Shown here piece by piece: positions 32,067 through 41,100 of a stretch of 64,000 nucleotides of DNA. The translations under genes were made by a program, and so were the position numbers. Source of the DNA: Saccharothrix saharensis. GTDB lineage: Bacteria > Actinomycetota > Actinomycetes > Mycobacteriales > Pseudonocardiaceae. Position 1 is the stretch's first letter; every line of letters starts with the position of its first letter. The notes beneath the pieces are model-generated. The model saw nothing but the letters and a program-made list of their open reading frames with translations. It ran no database searches and had not been told where the DNA came from. Location: positions 8,195,386-8,259,385 of the forward strand of contig NZ_VFPP01000001.1 of the NCBI RefSeq assembly GCF_006716745.1. The letters run 5' to 3'.

Positions 32067-33137
32067 TCAGGCGGTCTTCGTCGCCGACAGGACGCCCGGG
32101 ATCGGGATGACGTCCTTCGGGATGTCGGCCGGGCTCTTGGTGATGGCCTTGGTCACCGTGAACCCGCGCTCCTCCAGCCACCGCCGGTAGGTCGACAGCT
32201 TCTGCGGCCCGCCCTGGCCCATGGTGGCGCCGAGGAAGAACGACGGGAAGAAGTCCACGTTGTAGTTGTCGGTGTCCTTGATGTCCTCGGGGTACACCGG
32301 CACCATCACGTGCACCTGGCCGCCGACGTTGAGCGACTTGTGCACGCCGTCGAGGATCCGGAACACGTCGTCCTGGTCGAACATGTCCAGGAAGTGCTTG
32401 ATGAGCACGACGTCGTAGCCCGCGGGGATGCTGTCGAAGACGTTGCCCCCGATGAACGAGCAGTGCTCGGCCACGCCGTTGGCCCGGAAGTTCTCCAGCG
32501 CCTCCTGCTCCTTCTCGGGCAGGTCGAACGTCGTCACCGTCAACCCGGGCGAGGCCTTGTGCCGGTAGGTGTGGATCGCGCCCAGGCCCGTGTTGCCGGC
32601 CAGGTCGAGCACCTGCGCGCCCGCCGGGATGTCGACGTTCTCGAAGAACCACGGGTCGATGCGCTCGGTCACCTTGTCCATCAACGTCGACCAGGCGTCA
32701 CGCAGGTCGCGGTGCTCGGCCACGGCCCCGTACAGGGTGCCTTCGAACCCGTACAGCTCCTTGAGGCCCGCGACCGTGCCGGTCCGCACGCTGTCGGTCA
32801 GGTAGTACAGCTGCCGCAACGACACGACCTTGATCAGGTTCATGTAGGCCAGCGCCCGGTTCAGGTCGGGCGCGGCGACGTCGGCGAGCCCGTCGAGGGA
32901 GTAGCCGCCGGTGTCGCCGTCGAAGGCGATGAAGCCCTCCTTGACCAGCAGGTGCAGCAGTTGCTCCACCGCGTCGGGCTTGACGCCCACCACCTTGCCC
33001 AGCTCGGCCGCGGTGGCGCCGGGCTGCTCGCGGATCGCGTCGACGATGCCGAGTTCGAAGCAGGACAGCAGGTTCATGAACCTCGCGGGCCCCACCATGT
33101 AGTCACGAAGTCGGGCAAGCGTTGCGTCCGGTGTCAT
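32067..33137 (-). CDS. SAM-dependent O-methyltransferase 2
   Basis: A 356-residue paralogue of methyltransferase 1 with the same domain order and core (AQVLDLAGNTGLGAIHTYRHKASPGLTV). N termini are nearly the same (MTPDATLARLRDYMVGPARF against MTPEATLAKFRDYMVGPARF). ATG 33137 has GAGGGG upstream. It lies 61 bp downstream of the AMP-ligase gene on the same strand, so both are likely one transcript from the promoter at 34894-34947. Confidence 0.88.
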   Translation of the reverse strand: MTPDATLARLRDYMVGPARFMNLLSCFELGIVDAIREQPGATAAELGKVVGVKPDAVEQLLHLLVKEGFIAFDGDTGGYSLDGLADVAAPDLNRALAYMNLIKVVSLRQLYYLTDSVRTGTVAGLKELYGFEGTLYGAVAEHRDLRDAWSTLMDKVTERIDPWFFENVDIPAGAQVLDLAGNTGLGAIHTYRHKASPGLTVTTFDLPEKEQEALENFRANGVAEHCSFIGGNVFDSIPAGYDVVLIKHFLDMFDQDDVFRILDGVHKSLNVGGQVHVMVPVYPEDIKDTDNYNVDFFPSFFLGATMGQGGPQKLSTYRRWLEERGFTVTKAITKSPADIPKDVIPIPGVLSATKTA

Positions 33138-33198
33138 CGCGCTGATCCCCTCGTTTGGTAACTGTCGCGAAAGCTCGCCGCGTCGGGCCGGCCGCGGT

Positions 33199-34779
33199 TC
33201 ACGCCCGCTTCTCCAGCTGCTCCTGCAAGCGGCGGGACAACTCGATCCGCTGCACCTTCAGCGTCGCGGTGCGCGGCAGCTCGGCGCGCGGGATCTGGAT
33301 CGGGTCGGCCAGCTGGGGGAAGCCGGCGACGGCCGCGCGCCAGCGTTCGGGATCGAGCGGCTGGTCCTCGGTCGTGCAGATGACCGGGATCGCCTCGCCC
33401 TTCGGACCCGTCACCACGACGAGTTCGCTCAGCTCGGACAGCCGGCCCAGCACGACGTCCTCGACCTCCAGGCTGCTCTGCACGCCCGGGATCATGTCCA
33501 CCTCGCGGTCGAGCATGTGCAGGCAGCCGAACTTGGTGCGGTAGCCGACGTCGCCGGTCCGCCACCACTTGCCGTTCAGGTTCTCGTCGAACCGGTCCTG
33601 CTCGCCGTGGTAGGTCTGGGCCACGGCCTTCCAGCTGACCTCGATGAAGCCGGGGTTGTCCTTGGACGGCCGCTTGCCGTCGCGGCTCACCACGCGCACC
33701 CGCGCGCAGCCGGGCATGGCGTAACCGACGCAGCGCCCGTCCGCCCGGTGCGCGGAGCCGGGGAAGTAGGGCCGGCCGACGGCCGGGCCGACCTCGCTCT
33801 GGCCGTAGATCTGGAAGAACAGCGGCGACCGGCGCTCCGAGGACTTGAGCAGCCTGCTGATCGTCCGGGGGTGGATCGCGTCGAACGTGGTGCTGAAGTA
33901 CTTGATGGACGCGAACGGCTTGCGCGGGTCGTCGGCGAGCTCCTCCCAGTCCATCAACGAGTTGGGCAGCACCTCCAGGAAGCCCGGCCGGTACTGCCGC
34001 AGCACCTCCGTGACCTCGTCGGGGTCGGACTGCCGGATGAGCACCACGGGCATCGCCCGCACCAGAGCCAGCGCCATCGCGGCGAACATCCGCGAGTGCA
34101 CGAACGGGATGTGGATCGCGACGGTCTCGCGGTTCTTCATCAGCGCCAGCAGCCACCGCTGGGGCCGCAGCCGCAGCTTCATGGTCTGCGGTGTGTGCAC
34201 GACGAGCTTGGGCACGCCGGTCGTGCCGGACGTGTGGGTGATCATCGCGGGTTCCTCGGGCACCCGGAACACCGGCCGGACCCGCGGCGAACCGGCCAGC
34301 TCGGCCAGGGACACCGCACCCGCCCTGCTCCCGGCCACGATCAGCACGCTCGACGTGCGCCCGTCCAGCGGCACGTCCGCCATGGCGTCGAGCTTGGGCA
34401 CGTCGGTGAGCAGGTGCGGCCGGTCCAGCCGGTCGAGCAGGGCGGCGACGGTCGGGCCCTTCAGGGCGGGCGACAGCATCACCGGCACCGCGCCGATCCG
34501 CGACGCGGCGGTGGCCAGCACCCACGCGTCGAAGTTGGCGGTCTTGTAGACCGCGACGTGCTCGGCGGGCCGCACGCCGGCCGCCCACAGCCTGCCCGCC
34601 AGGTCGTCCACGTGGCCGACGAGCTCGGACACGGTGATCCGCCGCCCGGCCTCGGGCAGGACGTCCAGGTCGTGGTCGAGGGTGAGCAGCGTCGAACCGT
34701 TCCTGGCCGCGGCCACGTCCGGCAAGATGCCGGGGTAGAAACCGCGCTTCCACGCTCTGTGGATCATGGACCCCTTCAT
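33199..34779 (-). CDS. AMP-forming acyl/aryl-CoA ligase-like enzyme
   Basis: A 526-residue ANL-superfamily adenylate-forming enzyme: A3 P-loop ITHTSGTTGVPKLVVHT (about 200-216), A5-like FFQIYGQSEVGPAVG, A7-like WWRTGDVGYR and A8-like MLDREVDMIPGVQ. The A10 lysine lies in RTATLKVQRIELS. It activates a carboxylic acid as AMP ester for thioester or amide formation. In an amino-naphthoquinone cluster it could acylate the aryl amine or load a side chain; the substrate is not readable. ATG 34779 has GGAAGGAG 9 nt upstream. Confidence 0.88.
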   Translation of the reverse strand: MKGSMIHRAWKRGFYPGILPDVAAARNGSTLLTLDHDLDVLPEAGRRITVSELVGHVDDLAGRLWAAGVRPAEHVAVYKTANFDAWVLATAASRIGAVPVMLSPALKGPTVAALLDRLDRPHLLTDVPKLDAMADVPLDGRTSSVLIVAGSRAGAVSLAELAGSPRVRPVFRVPEEPAMITHTSGTTGVPKLVVHTPQTMKLRLRPQRWLLALMKNRETVAIHIPFVHSRMFAAMALALVRAMPVVLIRQSDPDEVTEVLRQYRPGFLEVLPNSLMDWEELADDPRKPFASIKYFSTTFDAIHPRTISRLLKSSERRSPLFFQIYGQSEVGPAVGRPYFPGSAHRADGRCVGYAMPGCARVRVVSRDGKRPSKDNPGFIEVSWKAVAQTYHGEQDRFDENLNGKWWRTGDVGYRTKFGCLHMLDREVDMIPGVQSSLEVEDVVLGRLSELSELVVVTGPKGEAIPVICTTEDQPLDPERWRAAVAGFPQLADPIQIPRAELPRTATLKVQRIELSRRLQEQLEKRA

Positions 34780-34893
34780 CCAGACTTGCTCCTTCCGGGT
34801 GTTCGACGACACTCGGGCCCGCACCGGTCGGCGGAAGCACGGGGGCACGCCGGGGTGTCGCCGCCTTGGACCGCATGCGCCGCTGCCCGCCCT

Positions 34894-34947
34894 AGCATCG
34901 ACACCGGGACTTGGCCGGGACTGTGCGGCGGGTTGGCGCCGGCTTGG
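34894..34947 (-). promoter_or_regulatory. CCAAG-type SARP-box promoter of the AMP-ligase operon
   Basis: Four heptamers 11 bp apart: CCAAGCC (34947-34941), CCAACCC (34936-34930), CACAGTC (34925-34919), CCAAGTC (34914-34908); 8 nt; -10 GATGCT (34899-34894). The base order matches 28861-28914 almost position by position. The 34780-35222 gap contains no gene, only this promoter and the divergent one at 35062. Confidence 0.77.
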
Positions 34948-35061
34948 CGTGACGCACCGGGCGGTCCGCCGCCCGCCCGCTCCCGCCTCGCGCCCGCGCC
35001 CGCCCGCACCACGACGACGCTCGGTGAACCGCGTGCCCGCGCCCGGCACCGCCGGCCGGTG

Positions 35062-35104
35062 AGAAGTCCACGCCAAGCCGATCACAAGCGGGGTGGGGAA
35101 CAGT
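35062..35104 (+). promoter_or_regulatory. CCAAG-type SARP-box promoter of the type III PKS operon
   Basis: AGAAGTC (35062-35068), CCAAGCC (35073-35079), ACAAGCG (35084-35090) at 11-bp steps; 8 nt; -10 AACAGT (35099-35104). Leader of about 112 nt to ATG 35223. Confidence 0.75.
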
Positions 35105-35222
35105 GCTGGACGTATGCCCGAGCCGACCCTCGAACCGCACCGTCGCAGCCGACCGGCTGCACGCAGACGGTGGCGGCGGGGTTTCGAGGAACACTCTTAC
35201 GTGCAGGGGGTTGCGGCCAGAC

Positions 35223-36356
35223 ATGCCCATCTTATGCAAGCCGTCGGTGCGCGTGCCGGAGCACGTCATCACCATGGAAGAGACCCTGGAATTTGCCGAG
35301 AGGGTGCATGCCGGGAAGCCACAGCTCCCGCTGGCGCTTCGACTGATCCAGAACACCGGGGTGCGCAAGCGGCACATCGTGCAGCCGATCGAGGAGACGC
35401 TGCGCCATCCCGGTTTCGAGGAGCGCAACCGCATCTACGAGGTCGAGTCCAAGAAACGGGTGCCCGAGGTCGTCGAGGAGGCGCTGGCGAACGCGGGCGT
35501 CGTCGCGCACGACATCGACGCGATCATCTACGTGTCGTGCACCGGGTTCATGATGCCGTCGTTGACCGCCTGGCTGATCAACACCATGGGGTTCCGGTCG
35601 AACACCCGGCAGATCCCCATCGCGCAGCTGGGCTGCGCGGCGGGCGGCGCGGCGATCAGCCGTGCGCACGACTTCTGCACGGCCTACCCCGAGGGCAACG
35701 TGCTGATCGTGTCCTGCGAGCTGTGCTCGCTGTGCTACCAGCCCGGTGACGACGGCGTCGGTTCGCTGCTGTCGGACGGGTTGTTCGGGGACGCGGTCGC
35801 GGCGGCCGTGGTGCGGGGCAGCGGCGGGACGGGCGTGGCGTTGGAGCGCAACGCCTCCTACCTCATCCCGAACACCGAGGAGTGGATCTCCTACGCGGTC
35901 CGCTCGACCGGCTTCCACTTCCAGCTCGACCGCCGGGTGCCCGGGACGATGGAGCCGCTCGCGCCCGTGCTGCGCGACCTCGCCACGGACCACGGGTGGG
36001 ACATCGCGGGCCTCGACTTCTACATCATCCACGCCGGCGGGCCGCGGATCCTGGACGACCTGAGCAAGTACCTCGGCGTCGACCGCACCGCGTTCCGGCA
36101 CAGCTGGGCGACGTTGACCGAGCACGGCAACATCGCCAGCGCGGTCGTCCTGGACGCGTTGCGCCGGCTGTTCGAGGAAGCGCCGCCGGCACCGGGCGCC
36201 ACCGGCGTGATCGCGGGCTTCGGGCCCGGCATCACCGCCGAGATGGCGGTGGGCAGGTGGGTCGTCGACACGCCGTCGCCCCGGGGCGCGTCGGCGTTCG
36301 GGGCCGAGCGGGACTTCGCGTACGAGGCAGGGAGGCAAGCCACATGGACGGCCTGA
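35223..36356 (+). CDS. rppA: Type III PKS, RppA-like 1,3,6,8-tetrahydroxynaphthalene synthase
   Basis: A 377-residue chalcone synthase-fold enzyme very similar to bacterial RppA: VPEHVITM, RLIQNTGVRKRHIVQPIEETL, YVSCTGFMMPSLTAWLINTMGF, catalytic Cys in QLGCAAGGAAISRAHDFC, CSLCYQPGDDGVGSLLSDGLFGDA, the His of IIHAGGPRILDDL and the Asn of ERGN-type HGNIAS. It condenses five malonyl-CoA into THN, which oxidises to flaviolin. ATG 35223 (MPILCKPSVRVPEH) aligns with family N termini; the AGGGGG ribosome site is about 12 nt away. It overlaps the cupin gene by 13 nt. Confidence 0.94.
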   Translation: MPILCKPSVRVPEHVITMEETLEFAERVHAGKPQLPLALRLIQNTGVRKRHIVQPIEETLRHPGFEERNRIYEVESKKRVPEVVEEALANAGVVAHDIDAIIYVSCTGFMMPSLTAWLINTMGFRSNTRQIPIAQLGCAAGGAAISRAHDFCTAYPEGNVLIVSCELCSLCYQPGDDGVGSLLSDGLFGDAVAAAVVRGSGGTGVALERNASYLIPNTEEWISYAVRSTGFHFQLDRRVPGTMEPLAPVLRDLATDHGWDIAGLDFYIIHAGGPRILDDLSKYLGVDRTAFRHSWATLTEHGNIASAVVLDALRRLFEEAPPAPGATGVIAGFGPGITAEMAVGRWVVDTPSPRGASAFGAERDFAYEAGRQATWTA

Positions 36357-36910
36357 TCGTCCCACCGGGCCAGGGTCGGCGGCTGACGACGAAGGCGCAG
36401 GACGTCACCTTCAAGGTCACCGGGGCGCACGGCTCGCCCAACTCGATCTTCGAGGTGGTGGTGCCGCCGGGGTTCGACGTCGGCGCGCACGTGCACGAGC
36501 GCACGGGCGAGTTCTTCTACGTGCTGGAAGGCGAGCTGGACCTGCTCGCGTTCGAGCCGGTCGAGCGCAAGGGCGACCGCTGGGACGACTGGGAGGCGCC
36601 CGACGGCCGCCGGTTCGTGCGCGCGGGCGTGGGCGCGAGCATGTTCGTGCCCACCGGGTGCCCGCACGCGTTCCGCAACTCGACCGACAAGCCGGCGCGG
36701 ATGCTGTTCCAGAGCTCGCCCGCGCCGGACCACGAGCGGTACTTCGAGGAGATCTGCGAGATCTTCGCGGCGGGTTCGGACGGCGTGGACCCCGAAGCGG
36801 TGCAGCGGTTGCGCGACCGGTACGACGTCAAGCAGATCACGCCGCTGCGCTACGAGCCGCCGTCGCCCGCCGGCGTCAACGGCAGCCTGTCGTCGGTGAG
36901 CGGGCGGTGA
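36344..36910 (+). CDS. Cupin oxygenase, probable naphthol-to-quinone oxidation
   Basis: A 188-residue single cupin. Motif 1, VGAHVHERTGEFFYVLEGELD (His, His, Glu metal ligands), sits near residues 48-66. Motif 2, FVPTGCPHAFRN (His), is near 104. Cupins next to RppA genes oxidise THN to flaviolin-type naphthoquinones. It is translationally embedded between the type III PKS and aminotransferase genes (13-nt and 4-nt overlaps), implying consecutive steps. ATG 36344 has GGAGG upstream. Confidence 0.88.
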   Translation: MDGLIVPPGQGRRLTTKAQDVTFKVTGAHGSPNSIFEVVVPPGFDVGAHVHERTGEFFYVLEGELDLLAFEPVERKGDRWDDWEAPDGRRFVRAGVGASMFVPTGCPHAFRNSTDKPARMLFQSSPAPDHERYFEEICEIFAAGSDGVDPEAVQRLRDRYDVKQITPLRYEPPSPAGVNGSLSSVSGR

Positions 36911-38055
36911 CCGCGGTGGAGCCGATCCCCCTGGTCAAGGCGAGCCTGGGCGAGCAGGAGCTGGCCGCCGTCGCGGAGGTGTTCGCCTCCGCGTGGCAGG
37001 CGGGCCAGGGCCCGAAGGGCAAGGCGCTGGAGGCCGCGCTGACCGCCCGCTACGGCGCCGGCGACGCCGTGGCGCTGAACAACTGCGGCTCGGCGCTGCA
37101 CCTGGCCCTGCTGGCGCTCGGCGTCCAGCCGGGTGACGAGGTGATCGTCGCGGACTACTCGTTCCCGGCACCGGCGCACGCGGTGCACTACGTCGGCGCG
37201 GTGCCGGTGTTCGCCGACGTGCGCGCCGACACCGGCACCGTCGACCCGGCGGCGGTGGAGGACCTGATCGGTCCGCGCACCGTCGGCGTGATCGCGGTGG
37301 ACACCGTCGGGCTGCCCGCGGACTACGCCGAGCTGAAGGCGATCACCGACCGGCACGGGCTGTTCCTCGTCGAGGACGCCGCTTGCGCCGTCGGGGCGAC
37401 CTACCAGGGGCGTGAGGCGGGCGCGCTGGCGCCGGTGGCGGTCCTGTCCTTCCACGGCCGCAAGGGCATCACCAGCGGCGAGGGCGGCGCGCTGATCGCC
37501 ACCGACCCGGCGGTCGCGGCGCACGCGAGGCTGCGCTCGTCGTTCGGCATCGGCAGCATCTTCGACCAGGCGAAGGTCGTCGGCCTGCCGATCCCGGAGT
37601 TCACCGAGATCGGCTACAACTACAAGCTGGCCGACATCGCCGCCGCGATCCTGCTGGTGCAGCTGGGGCGCGTCGAGGAGCTGCTGGAGCGCAGGCGCGC
37701 GGTCGCGGCCCGGTACGCCGAGCTGCTCGCCGACGAGGAGCTCGTCACGCTGCCGCACGTGCCGGACGACCGCACGCACGCCTGGCAGTCGTTCCTGCTC
37801 ACGCTGGACGCCGGCGTGGACCGCGCGGCCGTCGCGGCGGACCTGCGGGCGCAGGGCATCGGGTGCGGGCACGGCACGTGGGCGAGCCACCTGCAGCCGG
37901 TGTACGAGGCCAAGCAGCAGTGCCCGACGTCGGCGGACCTGTTCCGCCGCCAGTTCGCCGTGCCGATGCACGCCGAGCTGCGGATGGACCAGGTCGACCG
38001 GGTGGTGGAGGCGGTGCGCGTCGCGGTGCGCGCCCACGCCTCCGCCAGGGTGTAG
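36907..38055 (+). CDS. DegT/DnrJ/EryC1-family PLP aminotransferase
   Basis: A 382-residue aminotransferase with the PLP Schiff-base lysine in SFHGRKGITSGEGG (about residue 189), the Asp of VEDAACAVGA and the substrate loop GYNYKLADIAAA. Usually these act on keto-sugars, but coupled to RppA and a cupin it most likely aminates flaviolin. Such a step to 8-amino-flaviolin is known from furaquinocin-type pathways. Starts at GTG 36907 inside a GTGA overlap with the cupin stop. AHBA-type or sugar amination is less likely, as no other sugar genes are seen. Confidence 0.88.
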   Translation: MTAVEPIPLVKASLGEQELAAVAEVFASAWQAGQGPKGKALEAALTARYGAGDAVALNNCGSALHLALLALGVQPGDEVIVADYSFPAPAHAVHYVGAVPVFADVRADTGTVDPAAVEDLIGPRTVGVIAVDTVGLPADYAELKAITDRHGLFLVEDAACAVGATYQGREAGALAPVAVLSFHGRKGITSGEGGALIATDPAVAAHARLRSSFGIGSIFDQAKVVGLPIPEFTEIGYNYKLADIAAAILLVQLGRVEELLERRRAVAARYAELLADEELVTLPHVPDDRTHAWQSFLLTLDAGVDRAAVAADLRAQGIGCGHGTWASHLQPVYEAKQQCPTSADLFRRQFAVPMHAELRMDQVDRVVEAVRVAVRAHASARV

Positions 38056-38107
38056 GCCGTGCGCGGTGTCCGTGCCTCCCCGGCCGGGGGCACGGACACC
38101 GCGGCGC

Positions 38108-41100
38108 TCACCCGCAGGGCGCGGCTTCGAACCGGTGCGCGAGCTCCACGACGTCGCGGACGCGGGCCAGCCACGGCAGCGCGCCCATCCGCCCCGCCAC
38201 GTCGGTGGCCACCGCGAGGTCGGCCAGGGCCGCGTCCGGGTCACCGAGGGCCAGCGCCGCCTCGGCGGTGAAGTACGCCACCGACCCGCTGATCACCAGG
38301 TCCGGCGCCGAGCACGCCAGGTGGCGGTGGGGCAGCAGCTGGGCCCGCCACCGCGCCACCAGGTCGGTCTCGCCGAGCCGCGCGGCGGCCAGCAGCGCCC
38401 AGCAGCGCGTGTACAGCCACAGGTGGTCCTCCTCCGGCCCGCGGGGGAACCGGTGCAGGGCGATGCGGGCGTCCCGCGCCAGCCCCGCGTCCACCAGCGC
38501 CATCACCAGGATCGCCTGCAACGCGGGCCGGTTCGACGCTTCCGCCGCGGCGCGCAGCTCGTCGACGAGGTACCGCCCGCCGCCGGTGAGGAACGCGGCC
38601 TCCCAGCGCTGCACGGCCCGGTTGAACCGCGCGTCGCCCCACGCCGTCCGGGCGCACTGGTCGTACGTCGCCCGGCTCACCTCGTCCGCTTCCGCCCAGC
38701 GCCCGTCGAGCAGCAGCAGACCCGCGCGGGACCAGCCCAGCCGCGTGCGCAGGGCCGGGCTGCGCTCCTGCGCCTGCTCGGCCGCGAGGTCCAGCTCGGC
38801 GGCGGCCTCCCGCACGCGACCCCGGGTCACCAGCACCTGCGCGAGGAGCCGTCGTGCCCGTGCCACGGCCAGCGGCGGCAGGTCGGGCAGCGCCAGCAGT
38901 TCGGTGACCGCCTTGAGCCGCTGGTCGAGGTGGTCGGGACCGTTGAGCGCCACGGCCCGCAGGTGCAGCAGGGTCGCGAGTTCGAGGCTCTCGGTCGACA
39001 ACCACGCCAGCGCGAGCGCCTCGTCCGACAACGCGGCACGGCCGGTCGGGTCGCCGTCGTGGCGGCGGGCGACCGCCAGGCACGACAGCAGGTGCGCCCG
39101 CTGCACCGGGTCGGTCACGTGCGGCAGCGCCCGTTCGAGCACGCCGACGAGCCGGTCGTCGACCTCGCCGCGGTGGTCCGGGCACAGGTCGAGCTCGCTC
39201 ACCGCCGCGACCGCGGTGGTCACCAGCCGGGAGGTGTCCGGGGTGCCGGGCGCGGACAGGACCTCCTCCATCGCCCTGATGAACACCAGCAGCCCGTCCC
39301 GGAAGTTCTCCGCCCGGTACAGCGACGCACCCAGGCCGACCAGCAGGGCGTGCCGGTCCAGGTCCTCCTGCTCGGCCAGGTCGGCGGCGGCGAGCGCCTG
39401 CCGCCACAGGCGTGCGGCGTCCTCGGGGACGAGTCGGGCGTCGGCGACGCGGGCCGCGGTGGCGGCGTGGGCCGAGGCCTGCGCGGCGGCGGTCGAGTCG
39501 AGCTCGGCCGCGGGCAGCCAGTGCCGGGCGATCTCGGCGGCCTTCTCGGTGCTGCCGGTCCACACCCGGGCGGCCGCCGCGCCGATCCGCCGGTGCACCA
39601 GCGCCCGGCGCAGCCGCCCGGTCGTCTCGTACAGCGCCTCGGCGGCCAGGGTGTGGGTGAAGCGGAACCAGCCCAGCCGCTGCTGGTCCTCCACCACCAG
39701 CCCGGCCTCGATCGCGCGGTCGAGCGCCTCCAGCGCCGCCTCGACGTCGACCGAGGCGGCCTCGGCGACGATCTCGATGTCGAAGTGCCTGCCGGCGATG
39801 GCGGCCACGGACAGGATCTCGGCCGCGGCCCGGGGCAACCGGGCCACGCGCCGCAGCACCACCTCGCGCACCGGCATCGGCACCGGCGCCGGGTGCGGGT
39901 GGTCCAACGGCTGTTCGGCGGGTGTCTGCTTGAGGAGCTCCCGCAGGAAGAACGGGTTGCCCTCGCTGCGGGCCCACAGCGCCTGCGCGGTCCGACCGCC
40001 GACCTCGCGGCGCAGCACCGTGCTCGCCAGCGTCCGGGTCTCCCGGACGTCGAGGCCGCCGAGCTCGATCCGCGCCACCCCCGCGCGGGCCAGCGCGGCC
40101 ACCGTGCCGGCCAGGGCCGCGGCCTCGTCCGACCGGTAGACCACGACCAGGAGGAGCCTGCTCGGCGGCGCGGACTCGGCCAGGTGCGCCAGCAGCCGCA
40201 GCGAGCCCGGGTCCGCCCGGTGCACGTGGTCGAGCACGACCACCAGCGGCTTGGCGCTCGACACGTCGGCCAGGTAGGCGACGACCGCCTCGAACCGGCG
40301 CAGGTCGGCACCCGCGTCCTCGGCGGTCCGCCGGGCGTCGTCGTCGAGCAGCTCGGCCACCGGCGCCGGCGTCGAAGCCCGCGGGAAGCAGGTGGTCGCC
40401 GCGCGCAGCACCTGTTCCCACAACCACAGCGGCGGCGCGTCGACGTGCTCCGGGCAGGTGCCCCACAGCACCGGCACGCCCGCCAGCTCGGCGAACCGCC
40501 GCACCAGGCTGGTCTTCCCGATCTCGGGCTCACCGGACACCGTCACCACCCGGAGCCGGCCGGTCGACGCCGCGGCCAGGGTTTCGGCCAGCTGCCGCAA
40601 CTCCGCTTCGCGACCGACGAAGACCTCTCCGTCCGGGACCGGCGTGGGCGGCGCACCGGTCACGCGGACCTGCGGCACGACCGCGGACCCGTCCTCCGCC
40701 CTGGTCGCGGGGATGGCCGGCACGCTCGACGCGGGCGGCTGCCAGTCCAGTGCGGGCGACTGGTTCAGGATCTCGTGCTCGAGCTGCTTGAGCGCGGGCC
40801 GGGGGTCGACGCCCAGCTCCTCCGCCAGCCGCGACTGGATGGTCCGCAGCACGCTCAGCGCGTCCGCCTGCCGCCCGGCCCGGTACAGCGCCAGCGTCAG
40901 CAGTTCGCACCCGTATTCGCGCAACGGGTGCGCCTGCACGAAGGCTTCCAATTCGGCGACGGCCACCTCGTGGGCGCCGACGGCGAGCAGCGCGGCGCAC
41001 CGCGCCTCCACCACCGATAATCGCAATTCGTCCAGGCGGGCCACCTCAGGCGCGACCCAGGTGGCGCCGGCCACTTCCGAGTACGGCCGGCCGCGCCACA

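Noticed and set aside
36907..38055. Aminotransferase as a deoxysugar or AHBA enzyme
   Set aside because: No glycosyltransferase, sugar nucleotide or aminoshikimate genes occur in the window; tight coupling to RppA and cupin favours quinone amination.
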